A stretch of DNA of 22,969 nucleotides, from positions 1 through 22,969 of the IMG/VR virus record IMGVR_UViG_3300031857_001472. The stretch is one strand, 5' to 3'. The notes beneath the pieces are model-generated. The model ran no database searches and had not been told where the DNA came from. It saw nothing but the letters and a program-made list of their open reading frames with translations. Below are positions 1 to 7,599 of the stretch, in pieces; the stretch's first letter is position 1; each line of letters opens with the position of its first letter. The DNA is from a virus. Made by a program: the position numbers and the translations under genes.

Positions 1-1155
1 GTTTATGTATATCTTTTCTTCGTAGTTGCTCTCTTTTATGTTTACGGGTATATAAGTCGCTCCATACTCCATCATTACTACTGGACTTAATACTAATTCT
101 TTTAAGCCTATCCATTCAGCATCGGTCAACCCATCGGAATTTATTTGAATCGTGTCCGTAAGTTTAGTAAAGTAGTTAGTTTTAGCTCTGAATGTTTTAG
201 GATAATTTAAAGGCTGAAATTTCTTGAACATCTTTCTTTCTATGTCGGTGAAGTTGCGACTAACTTTAGTAAATGTATAAGCATCAAATCCTCCCAAATT
301 ATTTAACCAATGTAATCTAATAGGTGAATACTTTTGGCAGCTCGTATCAATCAAGAAGGTTCTGCTAAAATAAGTTGTTGCTCCGCTCCCAGCTGTGTTC
401 TGTCCGTTAACCCGATAGTAGACTGCATTCGGATAATCAAAAGCCGCATCGTAAACCGATTTGTAATATCCACTTGCATTACCTGAGTTAGCGACATTGA
501 TAGAATTAATTGACCCAATCGGAGTGAATCCAGCATTTGACTCAATTAATAAATTTAGATTTTTATCTAATACCTGAACATTGATATTACCTACTATACC
601 AGTACCATAGATTTCATCGTAATCAAAATAAGTTAAAAACCTTTCCTCACCATATCTGAGCTTTTCTTGAAAGGTAGTTTGATTCAAAGTTAAACCTGAT
701 TCAATTGGTGAGTTTACATTGTAATCAATGAATGCTGTTTTGCTCCAGTCTAAGAAATCAAAAATAGCATTTGTTGAATGTGCGTTATTACCACTTGCAT
801 AGAACCCAGTTAAGTTAGGGTAAATTACTGGTATACCTGAAGCATTGTTGCGTACCTCTCCGAACTCAACCCAGTAGTCAACCTTAGAGTTTATGCAATG
901 ATAGATACCAGATGCGTTATAACTTGCGAAGTCATAGCTAACATAGTTGCGTAGTACTTCACTCACATCTACATCTATCGTGTTAATGCCTGGCTGTTTT
1001 GGGTAAGTCAATCTTGCGACTGGGTTAGTCTGTCCGCTTACATTAATGTCCACCAAGAATTGAAAACCCGCAGCAGTTGCGTTAGTACTCTCCAATCCGA
1101 ATACCATCTCATTGTATACATTCTGCCAATTGTTTGGCTGTGAATTTATAATCAT
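1..1155 (-). CDS. Large phage virion protein, probably tail-associated (C-terminal end cut by the window)
   Basis: The frame is open for 385 codons from the ATG at 1155 to the window edge with no stop. The start overlaps the preceding stop as ATGA (1152-1155), which supports it. The N-terminus reads MIINSQPNNWQNVYNEMVFG and is followed by beta-rich sequence with many N, T, G and Y residues. Further on is a stretch of the type RLTYPKQPG then DVDVSEVLRNYVSYD. I know this pattern from uncharacterised virion proteins of Bacteroidota phages, where it lies among tail genes. There is no signal peptide, membrane segment or catalytic motif. A tail or baseplate role is inferred from its place after the neck-like gene and from its composition; no biochemical function can be assigned. 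Confidence 0.75.
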   Translation of the reverse strand, partial: MIINSQPNNWQNVYNEMVFGLESTNATAAGFQFLVDINVSGQTNPVARLTYPKQPGINTIDVDVSEVLRNYVSYDFASYNASGIYHCINSKVDYWVEFGEVRNNASGIPVIYPNLTGFYASGNNAHSTNAIFDFLDWSKTAFIDYNVNSPIESGLTLNQTTFQEKLRYGEERFLTYFDYDEIYGTGIVGNINVQVLDKNLNLLIESNAGFTPIGSINSINVANSGNASGYYKSVYDAAFDYPNAVYYRVNGQNTAGSGATTYFSRTFLIDTSCQKYSPIRLHWLNNLGGFDAYTFTKVSRNFTDIERKMFKKFQPLNYPKTFRAKTNYFTKLTDTIQINSDGLTDAEWIGLKELVLSPVVMMEYGATYIPVNIKESNYEEKIYIN

Positions 1156-1778
1156 TTTAAAATATTTTTTGTTATCGTAATTTCAATTGACCTACCTAAC
1201 GCATCAGCTAATCCTTGTGCGAATGCTGCTACATTGCGTTCGCTTAGTGCATCGTTGATAAAATTAGTTGGTTTTATACCTTCTCGCTTAATACCTATTC
1301 CCATCGCGTAAGCCATCTGCGTCTTCTCATCAATTTGTTTTTTCTTTCTTTGGTCCTTCGTCAAATCTCTTGTTTGTGAATACCTACTCTCAATCGGAAA
1401 GCCTCTCTTTGTAATCCATTTTCTCAATGACTTATTAAAGGCTGGACTGACTGACTCTTTTTTGAATGAATAAGGTGAATTGAATTTGTTACGAGTACCA
1501 CTTACACCCTCGTTTAAAAAGTCACCGTAATAGTTCATCTCAATAGACATTTCAAAACTATTCCCATTGGCACTCAAAGGTAAAGTGATTATTGACTGCA
1601 CTAATTCCGAATCCGCATAGTAAGCATCTAACTCGGTTAGGTTAGATTTCATAGTATCGGTTAAGCCATTGACAAACCTAACTAAGGCCTCCTCAATAAT
1701 AGAATCAAACTGAATAGGACCAGCTTCTGCGTCTGTTCCTAAATCGCCTAATAACTTAGTGTAGTCTGTTTCTGCCAT
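1152..1778 (-). CDS. Putative neck / tail-completion protein (HK97 gp10-like)
   Basis: This 208-residue protein has no membrane segment. Three blocks resemble HK97 gp10-type tail-completion proteins: an acidic helical N-terminus, a central strand pair ending near MNYYGDFLNEGVSG (about residues 82-95), and a late block AYAMGIGIKREGIKPTNF (about 156-173). In that family a Y-x-x-F/Y-x-x-x-G element precedes a basic region, and an x-GIKP-x-xF element lies before the C-terminus. Such proteins normally sit at the head-tail junction. Its start overlaps the end of the upstream frameshift extension (1756-1778), and its stop overlaps the next start as ATGA. The gp10-like call rests on motif resemblance and position; it could instead be another small tail protein. 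Confidence 0.55.
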   Translation of the reverse strand: MAETDYTKLLGDLGTDAEAGPIQFDSIIEEALVRFVNGLTDTMKSNLTELDAYYADSELVQSIITLPLSANGNSFEMSIEMNYYGDFLNEGVSGTRNKFNSPYSFKKESVSPAFNKSLRKWITKRGFPIESRYSQTRDLTKDQRKKKQIDEKTQMAYAMGIGIKREGIKPTNFINDALSERNVAAFAQGLADALGRSIEITITKNILK

Positions 1779-2013
1779 TCTCTTTCTTTATCTGTTCCGT
1801 GTGTTCAATGTGGTAGCTTACTATATTAAAAAACTCCTTCAGTCCTAAATTAAAAAAGTAGTCCCACTTTGTTTTATCGTGGTTAGCTAAATTATCTATT
1901 GTTGCGACCCATCCCCATTTTGTATAAAAGTTCTGAGCCTGCTCAAAGTCTCCTCCTTCGTGCTTAGGAAATAAGTTAGGATATTGTCCGATAATTTGCT
2001 TGAGAGAGTGCAA
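1756..2013 (-). CDS. Frame -1 extension of the tail-assembly-chaperone-like gene (made by frameshift)
   Basis: This open frame covers the last 85 codons of a probable fusion protein. It contains no ATG. Its only possible independent start is the TTG at 2013, which lies in the slippery run itself, and an in-frame stop (TAA, 2056-2058) lies just upstream. Expression by a -1 shift at 2013-2019 from the 196-codon gene would give a product of about 243 residues (158 + 85). The sequence is compact and protein-like (QAQNFYTKWGWVATIDNLA, about residues 25-43) and ends in a charged helix. It resembles C-terminal parts of tail-assembly proteins from Bacteroidota phages. An indel in the nine-T run during assembly would give the same picture, in which case this is simply the true C-terminus of one gene. 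Confidence 0.6.
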   Translation of the reverse strand: MHSLKQIIGQYPNLFPKHEGGDFEQAQNFYTKWGWVATIDNLANHDKTKWDYFFNLGLKEFFNIVSYHIEHTEQIKKENGRNRLH

Positions 2014-2486
2014 AAAAAAAGCATAATCGGATAAGCATCCTTTACTTTCATTTGATTAAGTAGTAGTTCACTTATTTCTTCGTGTTCGTCTCCGTTGTAC
2101 TTACTTGGCTTTCCAAATCTCCAGCTAATTGGTCTTATACACGAAGCTACTATCTTGTGAATATTCTCAATCGGATTAGTTTTTGAAAAGTGCGAAATGT
2201 CTATGAATTGACTTGCGCTAATTTGACTTAATCTGTAATCAACAAAAAACCATCTACCGCCTACCTTAACTCTTTTCTTGTAAGTTGTCTTAATCGGCTG
2301 ACTTTCTAACTGCTCAAATTCGGAGTAGAGCGATATTATCTGCTCAGAGGTAAACCCATCAAAGAACTCAGCCTCTATCTTATAAATAATAGATAGCTTC
2401 TTTTTTTTTGCTTCAATCCCCAAGTCCTTCACTTGTTGCAGTTCTATGAAGTCCTTTAAAGTTAAATTATAGTAATTGCTTCTCAT
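1896..2486 (-). CDS. Tail-assembly-chaperone-like protein, zero-frame product
   Basis: This is a 196-residue soluble protein, mainly helical, starting MRSNYYNLTLKDFIELQQ. The middle has RVKVGGRWFFVDYRLSQIS then ASQFIDISHF, and a later block ENIHKIVASCIRPI followed by an acidic helix. I recognise this order from Bacteroidota phage proteins encoded near tape-measure genes: a Y/F-x-V-x-Y strand, a QFIDI helix, then N-x-H-K-I-x-A. The last 38 residues are read in a different frame from the extension at 1756-2013, and the two overlap for 118 bases. This short-form and long-form layout matches tail assembly chaperones such as lambda G/GT, which help load the tape measure protein. The gene starts 17 bases after the large terminase stop. 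The role is inferred; no family profile was run. Confidence 0.6.
   Translation of the reverse strand: MRSNYYNLTLKDFIELQQVKDLGIEAKKKKLSIIYKIEAEFFDGFTSEQIISLYSEFEQLESQPIKTTYKKRVKVGGRWFFVDYRLSQISASQFIDISHFSKTNPIENIHKIVASCIRPISWRFGKPSKYNGDEHEEISELLLNQMKVKDAYPIMLFFCTLSSKLSDNILTYFLSTKEETLSRLRTFIQNGDGSQQ
2013..2019 (-). other. Probable -1 ribosomal frameshift slippery site
   Basis: The coding strand reads CTT TTT TTT TGC across codons 156-159 of the 196-codon gene, so T_TTT_TTT sits in the correct phase for tandem -1 slippage (X_XXY_YYZ). The run is nine T long (2012-2020), so transcriptional slippage could also produce the shift. I saw no strong hairpin just downstream. Confidence 0.6.
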
Positions 2487-2503
2487 TTATATTATATAGT
2501 TTT

Positions 2504-3655
2504 TTAGGCTCGGATTGTAACATATTGGCCTCGTTTGTGTTCTTGCAATCTCATCAAGGCAAGATAGCGTGTAGCATCTATTAAGTGGTTGTTGAAGTCT
2601 ACTGGTTCGTTAACTATCTTTCCTGCCTTATCAGTTTTCCATTTATAGGTGCGGAACTCCTTTTGCAGGTTGTTTCCGATTAAGTGCAGTCTATATCTCC
2701 GCAGAATATCAATTGAGTTAATAATGCTGTCCTTACCTTTCTGTGTTGGTTTGATATTGTAACCGAGTCTGTAAACCTCCTCTATACTTTTAGGTTCAGC
2801 TGAGTCTGCAAAGATTTCTTTTCTGCCTATCTCTAAACTCTTCAATCTTTCTGCGATGTCTTGGTTAGTTAGTCCTCTATCGTACAGCTCCTCTCTTATG
2901 TATAACTCTTGCTCATACTTCCAAACTGAAACAAGTGCAGTAGGGTCAGCTGAGAATCCCCAGTCTAAACCATAACCGATAAAGTTAGCTTCGTTTGGTA
3001 CTACATACTGATTGGTCCAATTGTTAAAGACTAATCCCATCAATTGTCCTCGTTCACCTAAACCGAATATCTTCCAATATTCTGGGTCGGCTTGTTCTAA
3101 ACTTTCTATCTCTCGCTTTAATGCGTCAGGTAGATGTGGGTTATCCTTATAGGTCGTTATAATCAATCCGCAATCATCACGGGTCAGTACCTGATCATAA
3201 ATCCAATGCTCAAAGTCTGAAGGGTTATAGTCAATAATAACCTTACCAGTCGTTCTAAGTAGTAACTGCCTCCAGTCCTCTAAGTCTATCTCGTTGGCTT
3301 CATTTACAAAAAGTATATCTCTTTTCCTTCCTCGTATCTTCTGAGCATCGTCTACCGAAAAGAACTCAATCAAGTTCTTGTTTAGGATGTAAGTGTTCTC
3401 CGACTTGTTATGGTCAGTCTCATTGTACAGATTGATTGAAGTAAGTATCTCAATAAAATCTCGCATAGCTGAAGACTTCAAAGCTGGTAGTGTTTTACGC
3501 ACAATAGAGATGGTCATTCCCTCGTGTTTGAGGCATAACCGAATAAGCCATTGTAGAGCTGAATAAGTCTTACCTGACCTTGTTCCTCCTTGCAAGGCGA
3601 TAATGCGTTTGGTACTTACTGACTTCTCTAAAAAGACAAAGTTAGGATTGAACAT
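2504..3655 (-). CDS. terL: Terminase large subunit
   Basis: This is the ATPase-nuclease motor that drives DNA into the prohead and cuts it. It has 383 residues, slightly short for the Terminase_3 (PBSX/SPP1-like) family but with both domains complete. The ATPase part has Walker A GGTRSGKT (residues 23-30) and Walker B DILFVNEAN (113-121, with the catalytic acid at E119). The RNase H-like nuclease part has the three acidic positions: D231 in GLDWGFSADP, D284 in FADSAEP and D360 in HLIDATRY. The start ATG is at 3655, touching the end of the small subunit gene, so the two are probably translationally coupled. This is among the most secure calls in the window. Confidence 0.97.
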   Translation of the reverse strand: MFNPNFVFLEKSVSTKRIIALQGGTRSGKTYSALQWLIRLCLKHEGMTISIVRKTLPALKSSAMRDFIEILTSINLYNETDHNKSENTYILNKNLIEFFSVDDAQKIRGRKRDILFVNEANEIDLEDWRQLLLRTTGKVIIDYNPSDFEHWIYDQVLTRDDCGLIITTYKDNPHLPDALKREIESLEQADPEYWKIFGLGERGQLMGLVFNNWTNQYVVPNEANFIGYGLDWGFSADPTALVSVWKYEQELYIREELYDRGLTNQDIAERLKSLEIGRKEIFADSAEPKSIEEVYRLGYNIKPTQKGKDSIINSIDILRRYRLHLIGNNLQKEFRTYKWKTDKAGKIVNEPVDFNNHLIDATRYLALMRLQEHKRGQYVTIRA

Positions 3656-4089
3656 TACTCAATAGGCTTGGTCAACCATTCAGGTAGTTTGTTTACATTT
3701 ATGTTCTGCTCAGTTTGAACTTTCTCCGTTAACCCATTCAATCGCTGAGTTATGCTCGGATTATAGACTCCAGCCATACCTCCTTGTATTTGGTCTTCAC
3801 GAACGATTTGCCTTATACGCGTACAGATGGTGGTAAAGTCTCCGTATCGCTCACCTTTGTTTGAGAAGTAATCACCTAAGTCATTTATTATACCTTCCTT
3901 AAAACAATAGACTTCAAACCCATCTATTGTCAACGCTCGTTCTCTTTTCTCATATACTGACTTTCCATCTTTTCCTACAAATGTATGTTTGAGAATTGGA
4001 TTGGACTTCGTCTCCTCTCTGTACTTTTCAAAAAGCTCTAATAACATTTCAGGACTTTCTATTGCTCTTGGTCTACCTCTTTGTGACAT
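3655..4089 (-). CDS. terS: Terminase small subunit (gp3-like DNA packaging protein)
   Basis: This 144-residue protein recognises phage DNA for packaging and hands it to the large subunit encoded directly after it. Features matching the Bacteroidota/gp3-type small terminases are an N-terminal GRPRAIESPEMLLELFEKY helix, the FVGKDGKSVYEK segment, the ALTIDGFEVYCF block, and a C-terminal GGMAGVYNPSITQRLNGL motif before a charged tail. The helical region around residues 52-75 is where DNA recognition would be expected. Its start overlaps the end of the preceding glycosyltransferase gene by 17 bases, and its stop touches the large subunit start. No truncation is evident. Confidence 0.92.
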   Translation of the reverse strand: MSQRGRPRAIESPEMLLELFEKYREETKSNPILKHTFVGKDGKSVYEKRERALTIDGFEVYCFKEGIINDLGDYFSNKGERYGDFTTICTRIRQIVREDQIQGGMAGVYNPSITQRLNGLTEKVQTEQNINVNKLPEWLTKPIE

Positions 4090-5131
4090 AATTAAACATC
4101 TCCTTTCTTAATTGATTTATATTTAATATATTATAATTGGCGAATATTTCTTCATATAAGGCTGCGCCTAAGTCTTCTCTTAACTCCTTTGAGTCAATCA
4201 TTCTTTTGATATTTTTAAACCAATCTTTTTTTGATGAGACTAAAGAGTTCTCTCCGTGTTTGGCGATATTAGTATACGGATATTGATTAGAGACAATTAC
4301 TGGTAGCTTCTTAGCACCCATCTCCATCATCTTTAATTCAGACTTGCATCGGTTAAATTCAGTATCCTTCAAAGGTATCAATCCGACATCCATTAAGTCA
4401 TAAGCACTTGCGTAGGTATAGACATCCATTCCGTTTATACGGCAGTACTGGTCCTCTGCAATTTTAAATCCTGAAGTAAAAATCTTCTCGTATTCCTTCC
4501 ATATCATATCGCCTTCCACAAATCCACTAAGTACTACTCTGTATTTTCCTTTCGTATCAGGATTAGAGTTAAGCTGCATAAAAGTATCAGTTAGCATCAT
4601 TACATCGTGAAAATGCGTTACTGAACCACTCCATCCTATGTGTACTTTTTCAGTTTTTAAGTCCTTAACTTTTTGGTCCGTTTTGAATTGTGGCTGATTA
4701 AAGTCTATTGCGTTAGGTATAACGAAGACATTCTTGTTGTATTGCCTTGCCTTAGCTGCTAAGTACTCAGTAGGTACGGAAACAGCATCAGCCATTTTAA
4801 GATTGTAGACTATTTGGGCTGCTGTTTTATTCTTTACCCAGTCGTTCTTCATTATGTGGTCATGAGGTAGCATCCAGTCATCGTCTCGGTCTATTATTAC
4901 GGGAATGCCTAAACGTTTAAGTTGTGTCCAAACTACCTCTTGAAAACCTAACTTACTTACTACTGAACTCGTGTAGATTAAATCAAACTCTTGAAAGAAA
5001 GCATCGGGCTGCTGGTCTATTGACTTTACGGCTGTAATTTGGTGGTCGCCCCCCATATTCTCAAAAGGGATTATTAAACGGTGGTATTCTACCCCTGTAA
5101 CTGGGTCGGGTATGATTATAAGTATCTTCAT
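4073..5131 (-). CDS. Glycosyltransferase, GT-B fold (GT4-like)
   Basis: This 352-residue protein resembles retaining GT-B glycosyltransferases of family 4, which transfer sugars from nucleotide donors. The N-terminal domain begins MKILIIIPDPVTGVEYHRL and includes a DRDDDW element (81-86). The domain boundary has the typical VIPNAID (137-143) and the C-terminal domain opens with HIGWSGSVTHFHD (164-176). The donor-binding region shows KSELKMMEMGAKKLPVIVS (263-281), equivalent to the E-x7-E part of the family. There is no signal peptide or membrane segment, so it should be cytoplasmic. It is the last of three adjacent glycosyltransferase-like genes and overlaps the small terminase gene. The acceptor (host surface glycan, virion protein or DNA) cannot be read from the sequence. 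Confidence 0.85.
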   Translation of the reverse strand: MKILIIIPDPVTGVEYHRLIIPFENMGGDHQITAVKSIDQQPDAFFQEFDLIYTSSVVSKLGFQEVVWTQLKRLGIPVIIDRDDDWMLPHDHIMKNDWVKNKTAAQIVYNLKMADAVSVPTEYLAAKARQYNKNVFVIPNAIDFNQPQFKTDQKVKDLKTEKVHIGWSGSVTHFHDVMMLTDTFMQLNSNPDTKGKYRVVLSGFVEGDMIWKEYEKIFTSGFKIAEDQYCRINGMDVYTYASAYDLMDVGLIPLKDTEFNRCKSELKMMEMGAKKLPVIVSNQYPYTNIAKHGENSLVSSKKDWFKNIKRMIDSKELREDLGAALYEEIFANYNILNINQLRKEMFNYVTKR

Positions 5132-5865
5132 AGTATTGAAAGTATTTCGGATTGTTTGGTTTGTTCGTATAGTTCTATTCTATGTTTAAGCTGGTTTTCT
5201 CTTATTTCGTCTAAGTTGTACTCTTCTCCTGCTACTGCCATATTATAGCTTGGAATTAAAATATCTTGGTAGCCGAAATCATAAGTGCCTCTATCCATTA
5301 TAATAGGTACTCCGTAACTGATAGCTTTTACTACCGCATTGCATAAGTAGCCGCATCTTTTAATATGTACTAAGGCTTTCATTCCTTCCTCAAATAGCTC
5401 AGAGTCGTTTCTTTCTCCTAATTCGTTTTCTTGCCCATAAACCATAGCTCCTAAACTTAATGCCTGATAATAGCCTTGTTCGTCTCTTTGTTTGTAGAAG
5501 TGAATAATTGAAACAAGTTTATCATTTATTGGTGCAGGTTCGTAAAGTTTTACAAGTGGGGGTAAAATAACGCCATCGCCTAACCAGTGTATTTTATGTT
5601 CAAAGTTTTTAAGTATCGCCCTTGTATATCCTGCATAAAAATATGAGTTAATGTGCATCGGGTGTACGCAAAAAATAATAATGCAGTCTTTTCTCCTATC
5701 GTGTGGGATTTCTCCTGCAAATGGTCCATCGTGTACAAATAGCAAATCAAAATCAGTCGGAGGTCTATCTCCTATAAATCTTTCGCAGTCTAACCCTGCT
5801 AAATTTAGAAAGTGTTTAACTCTTTCGTATTCGTCAGGGTGTTTATCCCAGTAAACTATTTTCAT
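5128..5865 (-). CDS. Glycosyltransferase-like protein (GT-B C-terminal half)
   Basis: This 245-residue soluble protein begins MKIVYWDKHPDEYERVKHFL. It has HDGPFAGEIPH (45-55), a linker near WLGDGVILPP (94-103), and a donor-site-like block GYLCNAVVKAISYGVPIIMD (172-191) ahead of a charged helix. The last block is the GT-B pattern in which a conserved helix and a GxP turn contact the nucleotide sugar. The protein is short for a full GT-B enzyme (usually over 300 residues), so it may be a reduced or divergent enzyme. It overlaps the next glycosyltransferase start as ATGA (5128-5131) and abuts the gene before it, consistent with one functional cassette. The family is inferred from motif order; donor and acceptor are unknown. 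Confidence 0.65.
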   Translation of the reverse strand: MKIVYWDKHPDEYERVKHFLNLAGLDCERFIGDRPPTDFDLLFVHDGPFAGEIPHDRRKDCIIIFCVHPMHINSYFYAGYTRAILKNFEHKIHWLGDGVILPPLVKLYEPAPINDKLVSIIHFYKQRDEQGYYQALSLGAMVYGQENELGERNDSELFEEGMKALVHIKRCGYLCNAVVKAISYGVPIIMDRGTYDFGYQDILIPSYNMAVAGEEYNLDEIRENQLKHRIELYEQTKQSEILSIL

Positions 5866-6617
5866 AATAATTGATTAAGTGCGTGTTTAAATCCGTTTTG
5901 GTTGAATACATCGTAGAACTCCCCACCTACTGGAATAACATTTGGGCAGCCAAAATACATCTCAAGTATTCGTTCCGTTTGTAGTTGTTCAGCTATCGCA
6001 AAACACATTGATTGATTGCCTATAAATACTTTACTATCTGAAATATAAACAGCTAATTCTAAAAAGTCCTTAACTTTTAAATATTCAAGGCTTGGGATGG
6101 TTATTTTGATAAGTTGGTATTCGTCTATGGTACCTGCAAATAGTTTTAAGTTAGAGTAATCGTTTAGTATTGAATAGTCAATACCTCCGTTTTGGTAGCG
6201 ATTAGTTCTATTTATTAGAATATAATCCCCTTTTTTACTTCCTACATTAAAGATAGGTTCGTTAACATCAAAGGTCATCTCAGGAAAGGCGTAATAGTAC
6301 CATCTTTTTATATCTCCAGCCCCTACATTTAAACCAATCTGTCTAAACTTATCTAAATCGTAGTCTATTTTCTGACCTGAATACACCATTACGTCCGCTA
6401 TAAAGTCGCAGGAAAGTAGTAACGGCTTCAAGTTTTTATACATATACTCGTTTAGCATAACGTTTCCGAGTGGATGGTTAGGCATAAGACCAATTGATCG
6501 TTGGTCTAAATGCAGGAATAAAACGGCCTGAGTATCGTTTGTCTCACATACTTGCTTAATTGCGTTAAGTGAGTAAATTATATCCCCTGAGTTCCCCGAA
6601 TGTTTAAACTTTAGCAT
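5862..6617 (-). CDS. Glycosyltransferase family 9 (heptosyltransferase)-like protein
   Basis: I chose the ATG at 6617 because it opens directly onto the family-like N-terminus MLKFKHSGNSGDIIYSLNAI; a longer reading to 6653 would add only 12 unrelated residues. The GxSGDIIxSLxAIK opening matches the acceptor-side loop of ADP-heptose:LPS heptosyltransferase-type GT9 proteins. The C-terminal block SDSKVFIGNQSMCFAIAEQL matches their FIGxxSGxxHxAA donor site, although S/M/C-F replace the usual residues. Of 251 residues, none form a membrane segment. Its start overlaps the upstream gene by 14 bases and it is the first of three glycosyltransferase-like genes. Similar proteins occur in other Bacteroidota phages, but I know of no defined substrate. 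Confidence 0.7.
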   Translation of the reverse strand: MLKFKHSGNSGDIIYSLNAIKQVCETNDTQAVLFLHLDQRSIGLMPNHPLGNVMLNEYMYKNLKPLLLSCDFIADVMVYSGQKIDYDLDKFRQIGLNVGAGDIKRWYYYAFPEMTFDVNEPIFNVGSKKGDYILINRTNRYQNGGIDYSILNDYSNLKLFAGTIDEYQLIKITIPSLEYLKVKDFLELAVYISDSKVFIGNQSMCFAIAEQLQTERILEMYFGCPNVIPVGGEFYDVFNQNGFKHALNQLL

Positions 6618-6852
6618 TCTTTCTCCTTTTCTTTTCAGGTGTGAAATTGTCAAATTGCCTAAATACTCGTGTTATTAATTCCTGAACGCAAGATTGACAG
6701 CCCATATTACGAGGAGGTGCGCCAAACATTAAGGACCAAGCTTCCTGCACTATTGTATAGTCTTGATTAGTGAAAGTAGAGTGATGTTCGTTTTTAAAGG
6801 TTTCCCACTTAGGCTTTAACGGAAGTAGTAGTTCATAGATTGTTTGATTCAT
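6604..6852 (-). CDS. Small conserved phage protein with a CxxC pair, unknown function
   Basis: This 82-residue soluble protein starts at an ATGA overlap with the previous gene (6849-6852). The N-terminus is helical (YELLLPLKPKWETFKN), and a late motif MGCQSCVQELITRVF places a CxxC at residues 52-55 before a helix and a basic C-terminal tail. I associate the combination of a C-x-x-C-V-x-E-L-I/L motif with small proteins near structural or terminase genes of Bacteroidota phages, but no function is known to me. The single CxxC pair could bind metal only as part of a dimer or complex. Confidence 0.75.
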   Translation of the reverse strand: MNQTIYELLLPLKPKWETFKNEHHSTFTNQDYTIVQEAWSLMFGAPPRNMGCQSCVQELITRVFRQFDNFTPEKKRRKNAKV

Positions 6853-7094
6853 TGCACGATAATTTTAAAAATGATAGAAGATATAACCGCAGATAAACAA
6901 GCGTAACCAAAGGCGTATAAATTAGGCTCTATGGCTAAAAAAGTTATTAACCCAATCCAAAACGAAAGACAGTACCCACAGCTCAAAGGTTTTTTAGGGA
7001 ATGAGTTAAAAGTCTTCCTCCAGAACTCTATTATCGTCTGACTCAGTACATAACCAGTTGACCCGATAAGTAAGCAAAGTATTATATTCTCCAT
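6849..7094 (-). CDS. Small membrane protein with CGYCLSFWIG motif (DUF1360-like)
   Basis: This 81-residue protein has an N-terminal hydrophobic segment (NIILCLLIGSTGYVLS), a conserved-looking loop PLSCGYCLSFWIGL (about 37-50) leading into a second segment, and a hydrophobic C-terminus. The C-x-x-C-x-x-F/W-W-x-G pattern is like that of DUF1360-type phage and bacterial membrane proteins, whose function is unknown. The ATG at 7094 lies inside the sigma-like gene, giving an 89-base overlap. No shorter start would keep the first membrane segment. The stop overlaps the next start as ATGA. Confidence 0.7.
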   Translation of the reverse strand: MENIILCLLIGSTGYVLSQTIIEFWRKTFNSFPKKPLSCGYCLSFWIGLITFLAIEPNLYAFGYACLSAVISSIIFKIIVQ

Positions 7095-7599
7095 TGTGTT
7101 TCTCTTTTAGTTTTTTTATAGTTTGTAGTATTGAATGTCTTACGGCTCCGTACTTGATTCCGACTAAATTACTAATTTTACGAAAATCACGAAATTGAAC
7201 ATAAAGTTTAAATAGTTCTCTCTCATATTCTTCAAAGCTCTCTATATCGTTTTCTATATGCTGAATAAATCTCTCAAATAATTCCTCATAATTGTCATTT
7301 TCAATTTCAATGTCAGCTTGTATTTTCTTAAAATCATCTGTTGATTGGTTAAAGTGTCTGTATTTTTTAGCAAATGGTGAGGTATAAGAGATATAAGAGT
7401 TGGTAACTATCTTGTAAAAAAGGAAGCTAAGGTAGTTCTTATTGTGTGCGTCAATTATTTTCTGTTCGTCTAATTCGTAAAGGGTTAAAATACATTCGTG
7501 TAATAAATCAGTCGTGTAGTATTCGTGGGAATTCTTAACACAAATTCTCATCGGTACGTCTGAATTATAGAACTGAAGTAGTATTTGCTCTTTATTCAT
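7006..7599 (-). CDS. RNA polymerase sigma-factor-like protein
   Basis: This 197-residue protein has the general build of small phage and ECF sigma factors. An N-terminal helical block YTTDLLHECILTLYEL (28-43) is of sigma region 2 type. An aromatic/basic segment follows (SYISYTSPFAKKYRHF, 68-83), then an acidic linker. The C-terminal helix-turn-helix, about 125-167 (ERELFKLYVQFRDFRKISN then GIKYGAVRHSILQTIKKL), resembles sigma region 4. Divergent sigma-like proteins of this layout occur in many Bacteroidota phages. It lies after the replication genes and just before the glycosyltransferase and packaging genes, where a late-transcription regulator would fit. It overlaps NinG by 8 bases. It could instead be a non-sigma HTH regulator. 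Confidence 0.65.
   Translation of the reverse strand: MNKEQILLQFYNSDVPMRICVKNSHEYYTTDLLHECILTLYELDEQKIIDAHNKNYLSFLFYKIVTNSYISYTSPFAKKYRHFNQSTDDFKKIQADIEIENDNYEELFERFIQHIENDIESFEEYERELFKLYVQFRDFRKISNLVGIKYGAVRHSILQTIKKLKEKHNGEYNTLLTYRVNWLCTESDDNRVLEEDF

Noticed and set aside
5651-5854. Plus-strand open frame of about 67 codons inside the second glycosyltransferase gene
   Set aside because: It lies wholly opposite a gene with clear motifs, has no promoter or leader, and its composition is that of a complementary-frame shadow. The same holds for the plus-strand frames at 8501-8686, 9034-9249, 12746-12934, 13709-13999, 17080-17304 and 19445-19627.
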